The notes under the pieces were generated by a model. The model ran no database searches, was not told where the DNA came from, and saw only the letters and a list, made by a program, of their open reading frames with translations. A stretch of 24,195 nt of DNA from Kutzneria sp036403095. GTDB lineage: Bacteria > Actinomycetota > Actinomycetes > Mycobacteriales > Pseudonocardiaceae. The first letter of the stretch is position 1, and the number at the start of each line of letters is the position of its first letter. The translations under genes and the position numbers were made by a program. Positions 1-8,400 of the stretch are shown in pieces. The DNA is taken from positions 1 to 24,195 of the forward strand of contig DASWRQ010000288.1 of the NCBI GenBank assembly GCA_036403095.1, written 5' to 3'.

Positions 1-96
1 CGCCCGGACTTCGTCATCGCCTGGCGCAGTGTCGGCGCGACAACTCCGGCGGAGGTGGAACGGGCCTGGCGCACAGTGCTTGACTGGCCGGCATGA
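1..96 (+). CDS. C-terminal 31 residues of an unidentified protein (partial)
   Basis: An open frame runs from the first base of the window to a TGA at 94-96. The 31 visible residues (from RPDFVIAW to LDWPA) show G/C at most third positions, as expected for coding DNA here. The stop overlaps the ATG of the next gene (ATGA, 93-96), so this is most likely the upstream member of the same operon and translationally coupled to the hydroxyacid dehydrogenase. Too little is visible to name a family. Confidence 0.6.
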   Translation, partial: RPDFVIAWRSVGATTPAEVERAWRTVLDWPA

Positions 97-1280
97 CCCG
101 ACGTGTGCCCCGCTGGCGGGAACTCCGACCGCTGTTGCAGCCCCGAGCACCGGAGCTGGATCCCGTCAAGCGAGCGCACACGCTGAGAGATCTCCGTGAG
201 GCGGCCCGGAAAAGGGTGCCGCGGTCGGTGTTCGACTACGTGGAAGGAGGCGCCGACGACGAGATCAGCTTGCGGCGCAACCGATCCGCGTTCGAACGGG
301 TGGAGTTCAGCCCGCAGGTGCTGGTCGGCGGCGACGTGAGCACGGCCACGACGATCCTCGGCCGGCCGGCGACACTGCCTCTCGTGCTGGCGCCGACGGG
401 ATACACGCGGATGATGCACCACATCGGCGAGCCGGCAGTGGCGGTCGCGGCGACGCAGGCCGGTGTCCCCTACACACTGTCCACAATGGGCACAACGGCC
501 CCGGAGGACCTCGAGGGCGACAATCTCTGGTTCCAGCTCTACGTCTGGCGTGATCGGGGCTTCACCACGGACCTGATCGAACGAGCCCGCGGCGCGGGGT
601 ACACGGCGCTGGTGCTGACGGTCGACACCCCGGTGCCGGGCAACCGCGTCCGGGACGTCCGCAACGGCCTGACGCTGCCGCCGCGGCTGGGGATCAAGAC
701 CCTGCTGGACGGGGCGAGGAAGCCCCGCTGGTGGTGGAACCTGCTGACCACGGAACCACTTCGGTTCGCGACCTTCGACGGCGACGGCTCGCTGGCCCCG
801 TCGGACATCGGCACGAAGATGTTCGACCGCAATGTGACGTGGGCGGACGTGTCCTGGCTGAGGGAAACCTGGGGCGGTCCGCTGGTGGTCAAGGGCATCC
901 AGAGCCGGCCCGACGCGAAGCGGGCGGCGGAGGCCGGCGCGGATGCGATCGTGTTGTCCAACCACGGCGGCCGGCAGCTGGATCGGGGCCCGGCGCCGCT
1001 GGAGCTGGTCGCGCCGGTGGCCGACGAGGTCGGTGACCGGCTGGAGATCTACGTCGACGGCGGTGTCCGCACCGGCGGCGATATCGCGGCCGCGGTGGGC
1101 TTGGGGGCGAAAGCCTGCCTGATCGGGCGTCCTTACCTGTACGGCCTGATGGCCGGCGGCGAACGGGGCGTGGCCAGGGCGATCGCCATCGTGCGAGAGG
1201 AGTTGGAACGCACGATGCGCCTGGTCGGGGCCACCACGGTCGCCGATCTTGACCGGGAGAAAGTGAGGTTGCGGGCATAG
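93..1280 (+). CDS. lldD: FMN-dependent L-2-hydroxyacid (L-lactate-type) dehydrogenase/oxidase
   Basis: This 395-residue protein belongs to the FMN-dependent alpha-hydroxyacid oxidising family (LldD, glycolate oxidase, mandelate dehydrogenase), which oxidises L-2-hydroxy acids to 2-oxo acids on a TIM barrel. Visible signatures are FDYVEGG near residues 47-53 (substrate Tyr49), WFQLYVWRD at 146-154, the FMN lysine in VVKGI (Lys267), the catalytic-base motif SNHGGRQLD at 289-297 (His291, Arg294), the phosphate-binding DGGVRTG at 322-328 and GRPYLYG at 345-351. Length is normal for the family. No strong ribosome site precedes the ATG, but it overlaps the previous stop by 4 bases, which suggests coupled translation. 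A GlcD-type oxidase follows 10 bases later. The exact substrate (lactate, mandelate, glycolate or other) cannot be read from the sequence. Confidence 0.88.
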   Translation: MTRRVPRWRELRPLLQPRAPELDPVKRAHTLRDLREAARKRVPRSVFDYVEGGADDEISLRRNRSAFERVEFSPQVLVGGDVSTATTILGRPATLPLVLAPTGYTRMMHHIGEPAVAVAATQAGVPYTLSTMGTTAPEDLEGDNLWFQLYVWRDRGFTTDLIERARGAGYTALVLTVDTPVPGNRVRDVRNGLTLPPRLGIKTLLDGARKPRWWWNLLTTEPLRFATFDGDGSLAPSDIGTKMFDRNVTWADVSWLRETWGGPLVVKGIQSRPDAKRAAEAGADAIVLSNHGGRQLDRGPAPLELVAPVADEVGDRLEIYVDGGVRTGGDIAAAVGLGAKACLIGRPYLYGLMAGGERGVARAIAIVREELERTMRLVGATTVADLDREKVRLRA

Positions 1281-1290
1281 CCTGGAGGGC

Positions 1291-2649
1291 GTGCTGATCG
1301 ACGACCTGCGAGCGGGGCTGCCCGAGGATCGCGTGGTGACGGATCCGGACGTGCTCCGGAGCTACGCGCACGACGAAGCCGAGTGGGCGCCGTGGGCGCT
1401 GCCGGCGGCGCTGGTGCGCCCGCGCGGCGCGGAAGACGTGCAGGCGACGGTCAGAGCGTGCATCAAGCACGAGACGCCCCTGGTCACGAGGGGCGCAGGC
1501 ACGGGGTTGTCGGGCGGGGCGAACGCGGTCGACGGCTGCGTGGTCGTCGCCATGGACCAGCTGAACCGGATCACGGAGATCGATCCGGTGGAGCGGCTGG
1601 CGGTGGTCGAGCCGGGTGTGGTGAACGACGACCTGCGGGCCGAGTGCGCCGAGCACAACCTCTGGTATCCGCCGGATCCGGCCAGTTCGCCCTGGTCGAC
1701 GATCGGCGGCAACGTGGCCACGAACGCGGGCGGCGTGTGCTGCGTGAAGTACGGCGTCACCCGGGACTACGTGCTGGGCCTGCAGGTCGTGACCGGCACC
1801 GGCGAGATCGTCCGGCTGGGCCGCCGCACGGCCAAGGGCGTGGCCGGCTACGACCTGGCCGGTCTGATGGTCGGCAGCGAAGGCACGCTGGGCGTGATCA
1901 CCGAGATCACCGTGCGGCTGAAGGCGAAGCGGGCGGCGGAACGAACCGTGGCCGGCTACTTCGACTCGATCGTCGCGGCGGGCGAGGCCGCGGCGGCGGT
2001 CGTCGCCGCCGGGGTGGTGCCGTCGGCGCTGGAGCTGGTGGACAAGCACTGCCTGCGGGCGGTCGACGCCTGGAAGAACATGGGCCTGTCGGCCGAGGCC
2101 GAGGTGGTGCTGTTGGGCCGCACCGACACGCCGGGCGAGGACGAGGCGGCGGCCATGCTCAAGTGCTTTCAGCAGGCCGGCGCGACCTGGGCGGCGATGT
2201 CGACCGACCAGGAGGAGGCGGACGCCCTGTTCTCCGCCCGCCGCCTGGCCTACCCGGCGCTGGAGCGGCTGGGTCCGGTGCTGACCGAGGACGTGTGCGT
2301 GCCGACCAACAAGATCGCCGAGATGCTCGGCCGGATCGAGGCGGCAGCCCGCCGGCACGACACCGTGATCGCGAACGTGGCGCACGTCGGCGACGGCAAC
2401 CTGCACCCGCTGCTGATCACGCCGCTGGACGACGACGGTGCCCGGCAACGGGCGCAGGCGGCGTTCGAGGACATCATCAACGACGCGCTCCGGCTCGGCG
2501 GCACAGTGACCGGCGAGCACGGAGTGGGCCTGCTCAAGCGCCCGGGTCTGGTCAAGGAGCTCGGCCCGGCGGTGCTGGCGATGCACCGCGCGGTGAAGGA
2601 CGCCCTCGACCCGCACGGGATTCTCAACCCAGGGAAGGTGTTCTCGTGA
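1291..2649 (+). CDS. FAD-binding oxidoreductase, GlcD/D-lactate dehydrogenase type
   Basis: This 452-residue flavoprotein has the two-domain layout of the GlcD/DLD family: an N-terminal PCMH-type FAD domain with RGAGTGLSGGAN at 67-78, a PDPAS...TIGGNVATNAGG segment at 128-148 and GSEGTLGVI at 195-203, then a FAD-oxidase C-terminal domain with HVGDGNLHPL near 368-377, GEHGVGLLKR near 408 and the usual ending HGILNPGKVF. Such enzymes oxidise D-2-hydroxy acids (D-lactate, glycolate, 2-hydroxyglutarate). With the preceding L-type enzyme, both stereoisomers of a hydroxy acid could be used; this is inference. The GTG start at 1291 has GGAGGG unusually close (one base away). Its stop overlaps the esterase start (GTGA). 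Confidence 0.88.
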   Translation: MLIDDLRAGLPEDRVVTDPDVLRSYAHDEAEWAPWALPAALVRPRGAEDVQATVRACIKHETPLVTRGAGTGLSGGANAVDGCVVVAMDQLNRITEIDPVERLAVVEPGVVNDDLRAECAEHNLWYPPDPASSPWSTIGGNVATNAGGVCCVKYGVTRDYVLGLQVVTGTGEIVRLGRRTAKGVAGYDLAGLMVGSEGTLGVITEITVRLKAKRAAERTVAGYFDSIVAAGEAAAAVVAAGVVPSALELVDKHCLRAVDAWKNMGLSAEAEVVLLGRTDTPGEDEAAAMLKCFQQAGATWAAMSTDQEEADALFSARRLAYPALERLGPVLTEDVCVPTNKIAEMLGRIEAAARRHDTVIANVAHVGDGNLHPLLITPLDDDGARQRAQAAFEDIINDALRLGGTVTGEHGVGLLKRPGLVKELGPAVLAMHRAVKDALDPHGILNPGKVFS

Positions 2650-4028
2650 CCGTGATCAGCACCGGCTCCGGCCGGATCCGCGGCGAGCTCGTCGACGGCA
2701 TCCACCGGTTCCGCTCCGTGCCCTACGCGTCGGCGCCGGAGGGCGAGCTGCGGTTCGCGAAGCCGCGACCGTCCACATGGGACGGCGAGCGGGACGCCAC
2801 CGAGCCGGGCCCGATCGCACCGCAGACGGTGCGCCAGCTGCCGGGTTTGGACCTGGGCGCCATCCTCGGCAGCGACCACAAGCAGGGCGGCGACTACCTG
2901 ACCCTCGATGTCCACGCGCCCGACCCGTCGGCCGGCGGACTGCCGGTGATGGTGTTCATCCACGGCGGCGCGTTCGTCTACGGGACGGGGTCGGCCGCGG
3001 TGTACGACGGCACGGCGTTCGCCCGTCGCGGCGTGGTCCTCGTGACGATCAACTATCGCCTGGGCATCGACGGCTTTCTGCCGCTCGACGGCGGCGACAC
3101 GAACCTGGGCCTGCGCGACCAGATCGCGGCGCTGCACTGGGTGCGGGACAACGCGGCGGCGTTCGGCGGCGACCCGGACAACATCACCGTGTTCGGCGAG
3201 TCGGCCGGCGGGATGAGCATCTCCTGCCTGCTGGGCTCGCCGCCGGCCCGCGGCCTGTTCCGGCGGGCCATCGTGGAGTCCGGGCACCCGGACATGGTCC
3301 GCACGCCGGACAACGTCCGGGTGTTGGTGGACGAGCTGGCCGCGAGGCTGGGCGTGCCGGCGACCGCCGAGGCGTTCCGTGGGCTGTCCACCCAGCAGCT
3401 GCAAGCGGCGCAGACGGAGATCCTCACGCCGGGCCGCACGCTGGACATGCGCGACGCGGACGGTGTGGACGCCGGCGTCGGGCTGGCGCCGTTCCAGCCG
3501 GTGCTCGGCGACGACGTGCTGCCGGCCCATCCCCGCGAGAACATGGCCGCCGACGTCGACCTGCTCGCCGGTCACAACGCCGAGGAGATGCGGCTCTACT
3601 TCGTGCCGAGCGGCCTGCTCGACGTCATCACGGACGAGCAGGCGGTCGGCATCCTGGCCGCGTCGAGGCCGGACGCGGCCGAGATCCTCAAGCGGTACGG
3701 CCTCGGCGAGCGGCCGACCGGCGAGATGTTCGTGGCCGCGATGACCGACCTGGTGTTCGCCGACGGCGTCCGGCGGCTGACCGAGGAGCATCCCGGCCGC
3801 GCCTACCGGTACCGCTTCGACTGGTCCTCCCCGCTGTTCGGCGGCCGGCTCGGCGCGTGCCACGGCCTTGAGCTGCCGTTCGTCTTCGACACGCTGGCCA
3901 GGGCCCAGGGGCTGGTCGGGTCGGAACCGCCGCAGGAACTGGCCACGGAGATGAACGCGGCCTGGGTGCGGTTCGCCGAGACCGGCGACCCCGGCTGGGC
4001 GGCCGGGGTCGTCCGGAGCTTCGGCTGA
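2646..4028 (+). CDS. type-B carboxylesterase (alpha/beta hydrolase)
   Basis: This is a 460-residue serine esterase of the carboxylesterase type-B family. The oxyanion-hole HGGAF is at 106-110, the nucleophile elbow FGESAGG at 183-189 (Ser186), the acidic triad residue is probably Glu313 or Glu314 (GHNAEEMRLY), and the catalytic histidine is His406 in GACHGLELPFVF. The protein has no signal peptide and is a little shorter than the common ~500 residues. The open frame extends far upstream inside the previous gene, but that part is an antiparallel-looking Arg/Gly-rich shadow. The GTG at 2646 overlaps the upstream stop by 4 bases and begins the first conserved block (GRIRGELVDGIHRFRSVPYA). It may release hydroxy acids from esters for the two oxidoreductases. 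It ends directly against the stop of the opposite-strand gene. Confidence 0.88.
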   Translation: MTVISTGSGRIRGELVDGIHRFRSVPYASAPEGELRFAKPRPSTWDGERDATEPGPIAPQTVRQLPGLDLGAILGSDHKQGGDYLTLDVHAPDPSAGGLPVMVFIHGGAFVYGTGSAAVYDGTAFARRGVVLVTINYRLGIDGFLPLDGGDTNLGLRDQIAALHWVRDNAAAFGGDPDNITVFGESAGGMSISCLLGSPPARGLFRRAIVESGHPDMVRTPDNVRVLVDELAARLGVPATAEAFRGLSTQQLQAAQTEILTPGRTLDMRDADGVDAGVGLAPFQPVLGDDVLPAHPRENMAADVDLLAGHNAEEMRLYFVPSGLLDVITDEQAVGILAASRPDAAEILKRYGLGERPTGEMFVAAMTDLVFADGVRRLTEEHPGRAYRYRFDWSSPLFGGRLGACHGLELPFVFDTLARAQGLVGSEPPQELATEMNAAWVRFAETGDPGWAAGVVRSFG

Positions 4029-4355
4029 TCAGTGGTGCTTGGTGGTCGTGGTCTCCGTCGGGTAGGCCGTGACCTTCGTGGTCTCCGCCGGGTACGACGT
4101 CGTCGCGGTCGGCGAGGCCACCTTGGTGGTCTCGATCGGCGACGACGTCGGCTCCGGGGCCTTGGTCGTCTCGATGGGCGAGGACGTCACGGTCGCGGGC
4201 GCCGACGTGGCGGGGCTGGTGGTCGTGGTCGGCGACGGCACGCCGCCGGCCGCCGAGGTCGCCGCCATGGCGACCGTGCCGGCTCCCAGCACGCCGACGG
4301 CGACCGCCGCCGCCACGATGGCCTTCCGGGACCGCAGCACAGCGGAGATACGCAT
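4029..4355 (-). CDS. small secreted Thr-rich repeat protein
   Basis: This 108-residue protein has an N-terminal signal or anchor sequence (basic start with RSRKA, hydrophobic core IVAAAVAVGVLGAGTVAMA to residue 31) and then a low-complexity Thr/Ser/Pro region. A heptad-like unit (S/Y)P(I/A/T)ETTK occurs four times near residues 59-65, 72-78, 88-94 and 98-106, and the protein ends in TKHH. The ATG at 4353-4355 is preceded by GAGAGGA at good spacing. The 14 codons further upstream that remain open lack a ribosome site. It lies 84 bases downstream of the putative anti-sigma gene and may be part of that regulon or operon. The family is not recognised; an extended, perhaps glycosylated wall-spanning tail is inference. 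The stop abuts the esterase stop (TGATCA). Confidence 0.7.
   Translation of the reverse strand: MRISAVLRSRKAIVAAAVAVGVLGAGTVAMAATSAAGGVPSPTTTTSPATSAPATVTSSPIETTKAPEPTSSPIETTKVASPTATTSYPAETTKVTAYPTETTTTKHH
4038..4181 (-). repeat. in-gene ETTK repeat tract
   Basis: Imperfect tandem coding repeats specify four copies of (S/Y)P(I/A/T)ETTK separated by 3-9 residue spacers. The DNA copies differ mainly at the spacers. Confidence 0.7.
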
Positions 4356-4398
4356 GGGGGGTGTCCTCTCGATTCTCGGGTCTGACACCACTTCCATG

Positions 4399-4410
4399 CG
4401 GCCCGGGCCG
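4399..4410. repeat. 12-base perfect palindrome
   Basis: CGGCCCGGGCCG is a perfect palindrome in the 84-base gap between the two - strand genes, about 45 bases upstream of the secreted-protein start. It could be a protein site or part of a stem; an all-GC palindrome is not rare in such DNA. Confidence 0.3.
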
Positions 4411-4439
4411 GATCTGTTGCAGCGGTCGGGAAAAAGTCC

Positions 4440-4820
4440 TCAGCGATTCTTGGTGGTGGTCGTCGAGGTCGTGTTCGACGGCGTGCTGGTGATCTCCGTC
4501 GAATGCGTGGTGGTCGTCTCCGGCGTCGTGCTCGCCGGCGTCGTCGGCGAGACGGCGACCGTCGACGACGTGGTCACGGGCGCGGCCGGCGGCACCTGCC
4601 GCACCGGCGACGGCCCGCCACGCTGCAACAACACCAGGCTGACCACCACCACGGCCAGCACGGCCGCGGCCGTCAACACCGGCGCGAACCGCCGCAGCGG
4701 CCCCGAAATTCGGGACCGGGCCGAAGCCCGGGCCCGGATGGCCGGGCCGGACAGGCTGGAGTGCACCCGGTCGGCCCGAGCCGCCAGCAACCGCCGGAGC
4801 TCGTCCTCCTCGTCACTCAT
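4440..4820 (-). CDS. single-TM protein in anti-sigma position, Thr-rich exterior tail
   Basis: This 126-residue protein has an acidic N-terminus (MSDEEDELRRLL), a basic stretch, one hydrophobic segment near residues 46-66 (FAPVLTAAAVLAVVVVSLVLL) and a 55-residue Thr/Ser/Pro tail ending TTTTKNR. Its ATG (4818-4820) lies inside the end of the ECF sigma gene; the two overlap by 8 bases, a classic sigma/anti-sigma arrangement. The cytoplasmic ~45 residues would contact sigma and the tail would face outward. No zinc-binding HxxxCxxC anti-sigma signature is present, so the anti-sigma role rests on gene order and topology only. The tail closely resembles that of the neighbouring secreted protein. 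Confidence 0.75.
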   Translation of the reverse strand: MSDEEDELRRLLAARADRVHSSLSGPAIRARASARSRISGPLRRFAPVLTAAAVLAVVVVSLVLLQRGGPSPVRQVPPAAPVTTSSTVAVSPTTPASTTPETTTTHSTEITSTPSNTTSTTTTKNR

Positions 4821-5298
4821 GGCCGCCCCTCCACACGCGTTCCGATCCCAGCACCGACCGCAGTGCCGCCAGCCCCCGGCTTATATGGGCCCGCACGGTG
4901 CCCTCCCGGCAGCCGAGCAGGGCGGCGATCTCCGTGTCGGTGAGGTCCTCGTAATAACGCAGCACGACCGCCGCCCGTTGCTGCCGGGGCAGTTTTCGCA
5001 GCTCACGGGCCAGGCGCTGGTCCGGCTCGTGCCAGCCGAGCTCCACCCGGCCATCGGGCACCTCGGCGGTGGTGAAGATGTGCCGGGTGCTCCAGCGCCG
5101 CCGCCACGACAGGAACTCGTTGGTCACGGCCCGCCGCACGTAGGCGTAGCGGGAGCCGGCCAGGGCCTCCCACCGCGGATACACGCGGATCAGCACCTCC
5201 TGCACCAGGTCCTCGGCGTCGCCCTGCCCGCCGCACAGCAGCGTGGCATAACGGACCAGCGCCTGCTGGTGCTCGTGCACGAACTCGTCGAAGGACAT
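4813..5298 (-). CDS. ECF sigma factor, SigE-family type
   Basis: This 161-residue extracytoplasmic-function sigma factor has region 2 with the core-binding stretch DAEDLVQEVLIRVYPRW (27-43) and region 4 with LPRQQRAAVVLRYYEDLT and the helix-turn-helix GCREGTVRAHISRGLAALR (129-147). Size and sequence match the short SigE-family ECFs of actinomycetes. No Shine-Dalgarno sequence precedes the ATG (5296-5298); instead a hairpin and a possible 10-codon leader ORF with AGGAGG lie just upstream. The downstream membrane protein overlaps by 8 bases and is the likely anti-sigma factor. HrpA lies upstream on the same strand with a 113-base gap, so an independent promoter is likely, but I could not define one. 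Confidence 0.9.
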   Translation of the reverse strand: MSFDEFVHEHQQALVRYATLLCGGQGDAEDLVQEVLIRVYPRWEALAGSRYAYVRRAVTNEFLSWRRRWSTRHIFTTAEVPDGRVELGWHEPDQRLARELRKLPRQQRAAVVLRYYEDLTDTEIAALLGCREGTVRAHISRGLAALRSVLGSERVWRGGHE

Positions 5299-5305
5299 CG
5301 CACTG

Positions 5306-5338
5306 CTAGACGCCGGTCGGACCGCCGGCGTTGCTCAC
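5306..5338 (-). CDS. possible 10-residue leader peptide ahead of ECF sigma
   Basis: GTG at 5336-5338 is preceded four bases upstream by GAGGAGG (complement of 5343-5349), the best ribosome site in this stretch. The frame reads VSNAGGPTGV and stops with TAG at 5306-5308, seven bases before the sigma ATG. The following hairpin lies within it. Translation of the leader could open the stem and feed ribosomes to the sigma start, which has no site of its own. This is sequence-based inference and could be chance. Confidence 0.35.
   Translation of the reverse strand: MSNAGGPTGV
5310..5331 (-). promoter_or_regulatory. hairpin in the sigma-factor leader
   Basis: ACGCCGG (5310-5316) and CCGGCGT (5325-5331) form a perfect 7-bp stem around an 8-base loop, ending 11 bases before the ECF sigma start codon. 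It may act in translational control of the sigma gene. Confidence 0.4.
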
Positions 5339-5348
5339 AGAACCTCCT

Positions 5349-5411
5349 CGCTAGCGCTCGGAGTGTCTGCGAGCAGGCTCGCTGTGCTCGATGGTTCGCT
5401 CGCAAGCTCGC
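5349..5411. repeat. GCTCG-rich palindromic element after hrpA
   Basis: This 63-base stretch between the hrpA stop and the sigma leader repeats GCTCG/GCTCGC at least five times and contains the palindromes CGCTAGCG (5349-5356) and GCGAGC-AG-GCTCGC (5369-5382). It resembles a short dispersed REP-type element and could also help terminate hrpA. Whether it recurs elsewhere cannot be seen from this window. Confidence 0.4.
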
Positions 5412-8400
5412 TCACAGCTCGTCCATCGCCTTGTAGATCCGCTTCTCGGAGACCGGGTAGGCGGTGCCCAGGGTCTGCGCGAAGTAGCTGACCCGCAGCT
5501 CCTCGATCATCCAGCCGATGGCCCGCAGCGGCTTCTCCACCGGCTCGCCCGCCGGCACGGCGGCGAGCAGCGCCCGGTACTCGGCGGTGATCTCGGCGAT
5601 CTCCTCGGTGCGCTGCACGTCCCGCTGCGGGTTCTCGGGCAGCTTCTCCAGCCGCCGCTCGATCGCCTTGAGGTAGCGCTCAACGTCGGGCAGCCGCTGG
5701 TAGCCGGTCTCGGCAGCGAAATCGGCGTGGACCAGGCTTCGCAACTGCGCCCGGATGTCGGCCACGGAGGCGTCCGGGGCGAACTTGGCCGCCGCCAGTT
5801 GCCGTTCCACGGCCTGCGCGGCGTTGAGCACCCGCCGCACCCGGTTCACCACGTCCAGCACGGTCTCGTTCAGCCCGGCCCGGGCCCGGACCAGCAACTT
5901 CTCGTAGCCGGCCTGGTCGAACACGACGCCGCCGCCGTCGGCCACGAGCTTGTCCACGGCCGTGGCGACGCAGTCGTTGAGCAGCGCCGGCACGCCGCCG
6001 TGCGGGTTGCGGCTCAGGGTCAGCTTGGCGTCGTTGCTGAGGCTGCGCACGATCAGCTTCACCGGCGACGGCAGCTGGAGCAGCAGCAGGCGCCGGATGC
6101 CCAGGGCCATCGCCGCCCGCTGCTGGGCGGCGCTGTCCAGCAGCTTCACGTCCACGTGGTCGCCGCGGTCGACCAGCGACGGGTAGGTGGTCACCTCGTA
6201 GCCGTTCACGGCCTGGCGGTGGGTGCGCGGCAAGGTGCCGAAGTCCCAGGCCTTGACGCCGGTGCGCTCGATGTCGTTGGGCGCGGCCGACAGCGCGGCG
6301 CGCATGGTGGCCCGCAGGTCCTCCTTGATCGCCGCCAGGTCCTTGCCCTCGGCCAGCGTCTTGTCCTGCTCGTCGACCACGTGGAAGGTGGTCTTGAGGT
6401 GGTCCGGCACCTGGTCCAGCTGCCAGGCCTCGCGGGGGATCGTCACGCCGGACAACGCGCGCAGCTCGCGCTCGACCGATTCCAGCACGTGCTGGTCGTT
6501 CGGACCGAGACGGTCGACCACGGCCTGCGCGAAGGTCGGGGCGGGCACGAAGTTGCGGCGGATCTGCTTGGGCAGCGACTTGATCAACGACGTGACCAGC
6601 TCCAGCCGCAGACCGGGGATCTGCCAGGCCAGGCCGTCGCCGTCGACCTGGCCGAGCACCGGCAGCGGCACCCGGACGGTGACGCCGTCGTCGCGACGGC
6701 CGGGCTCGAACCGGTAGGTCAGCGGCAGCTGCACGCCGCCCTGCGTCCAGTGGTCCGGATAGTCGGCCGCGGTGACGCCGTCGGCGCTGTCGTTGATCAG
6801 CATGTCCGGATCGAACGTGAGCAGGTCGGGCTGCTCGCGGCGGGTCTTCTTCCACCACGTGTCGAAGTGCCGCACCGACACCACCTCGGCGCCGATCCGC
6901 TTGTCGTAGAACTCGAACAGGGTCTCGTCGTCCACCTTGATGTTGCGCCGGCGGACCCGGTCCTCCAGCTTCTCCACGTCGTCGAGCAGCTTGCGGTTGT
7001 GGTGGAAGAACTGGTGGCTGGTGCGCCACTCGCCGTCCACGAGCGCGTGCCGGATGAACAGCTCGCGGCTCACCTCGGGGTCGATGCGGCCGTAGTTGAT
7101 CCGGCGCGCGGCCACGATCGGCAGGCCGTACAGGGTGACCTTCTCGGTGGCGATCACCGCGCCCTGCTTGGCCTCCCAGTGCGGCTCGCTGTAGTTGCGC
7201 TTGACCAGGTGGGCGCCGAGCTTCTCGGCCCACTCCGGCTCGATCTTGGCCACGGTCCGGGCCCACAGCCGGGACGTCTCGACGAGTTCGGCGGCCATCA
7301 CCCACTGCGGTTGCTGGCGGGACAGGGCCGAGCCCGGGAAGATCGCGAACTTGGCGCCCCGCGCGCCCAGGTACTCGGTGGGGCCCTTTCGCCCCGATGC
7401 CTTCGCCACGACGCCCTTCGTGACGACGTCCTTCATGCCCAGGTGCGACAACAGACCGGTGAGCAGCGACAGGTGGATGCCTTTGGTGTCGATGTCGCCA
7501 CCGTTGACCGACACGCCCTGGGCCTTGACCACCTGGCGCAGCTGGGCATAGATGTCCTGCCACTCGCGGACCCGCAGGTAGTTCAGGAACTCGGCCCGGC
7601 ACATCTTGCGGAACTGGTTGGAGGACAGCTCCTTCTGCTGTGCCCGCAGGTAGTTCCACAGGTTGAGGAAGCTGATGAAGTCGCTGTCGTTGTCCCGGAA
7701 GCGGGCATGCTGCTCCTGGGCCTGCTGCTGTTGCTCGGTCGGCCGCTCGCGGGGGTCCTGAATGGACAGTGCGGCGGCGATCACCATGACCTCGCGCACG
7801 CAGCCGTTCTCCTCGGCGGCCACGACCATGCGGGCCAGCCGGGGATCGACCGGCAGCTGAGACAGCCGGCGGCCGATGCTCGTCAGCTTGTCCTTGTCGA
7901 GTGCGCCCAGCTCCTGGAGCAGGCCGATGCCGTCGTTGATGTTGCGGCGGTCCGGCGGGTCGATGAACGGGAACGCGGCGATGTCGCCCAGGCCGGCCGC
8001 GATCATCTGCAGGATCACGGAAGCGAGGTTGGTGCGCAGGATCTCGGGGTCGGTGAACTCCGGACGGGACTCGAAGTCCTCCTCCGAGTACAGCCGGATG
8101 CAGATGCCCTCGGACACTCGGCCACAGCGGCCCTTGCGCTGGTTGGCCGAGGCCTGCGAGATGGGTTCGATCGGCAGCCGCTGCACCTTGAGCCGGTGGC
8201 TGTAGCGGGAGATGCGGGCGTTGCCCGGGTCGATCACGTACTTGATGCCGGGCACGGTCAGCGAGGTCTCGGCCACATTGGTGGCCAGCACGACCCGGCG
8301 ACCGGTGTGGCGTTGGAACACCCGGTGCTGCTCGCCGACCGAGAGCCGGGCGTACAGCGGCAGGATCTCCGTGTTCCTGAGGTCCTGTTTGGACAATGCG

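Noticed and set aside
889..2616. 575-codon - strand frame opposite the hydroxyacid genes
   Set aside because: Antisense shadow with Arg/His/Gln-rich low-quality sequence; the + strand has complete catalytic motifs.
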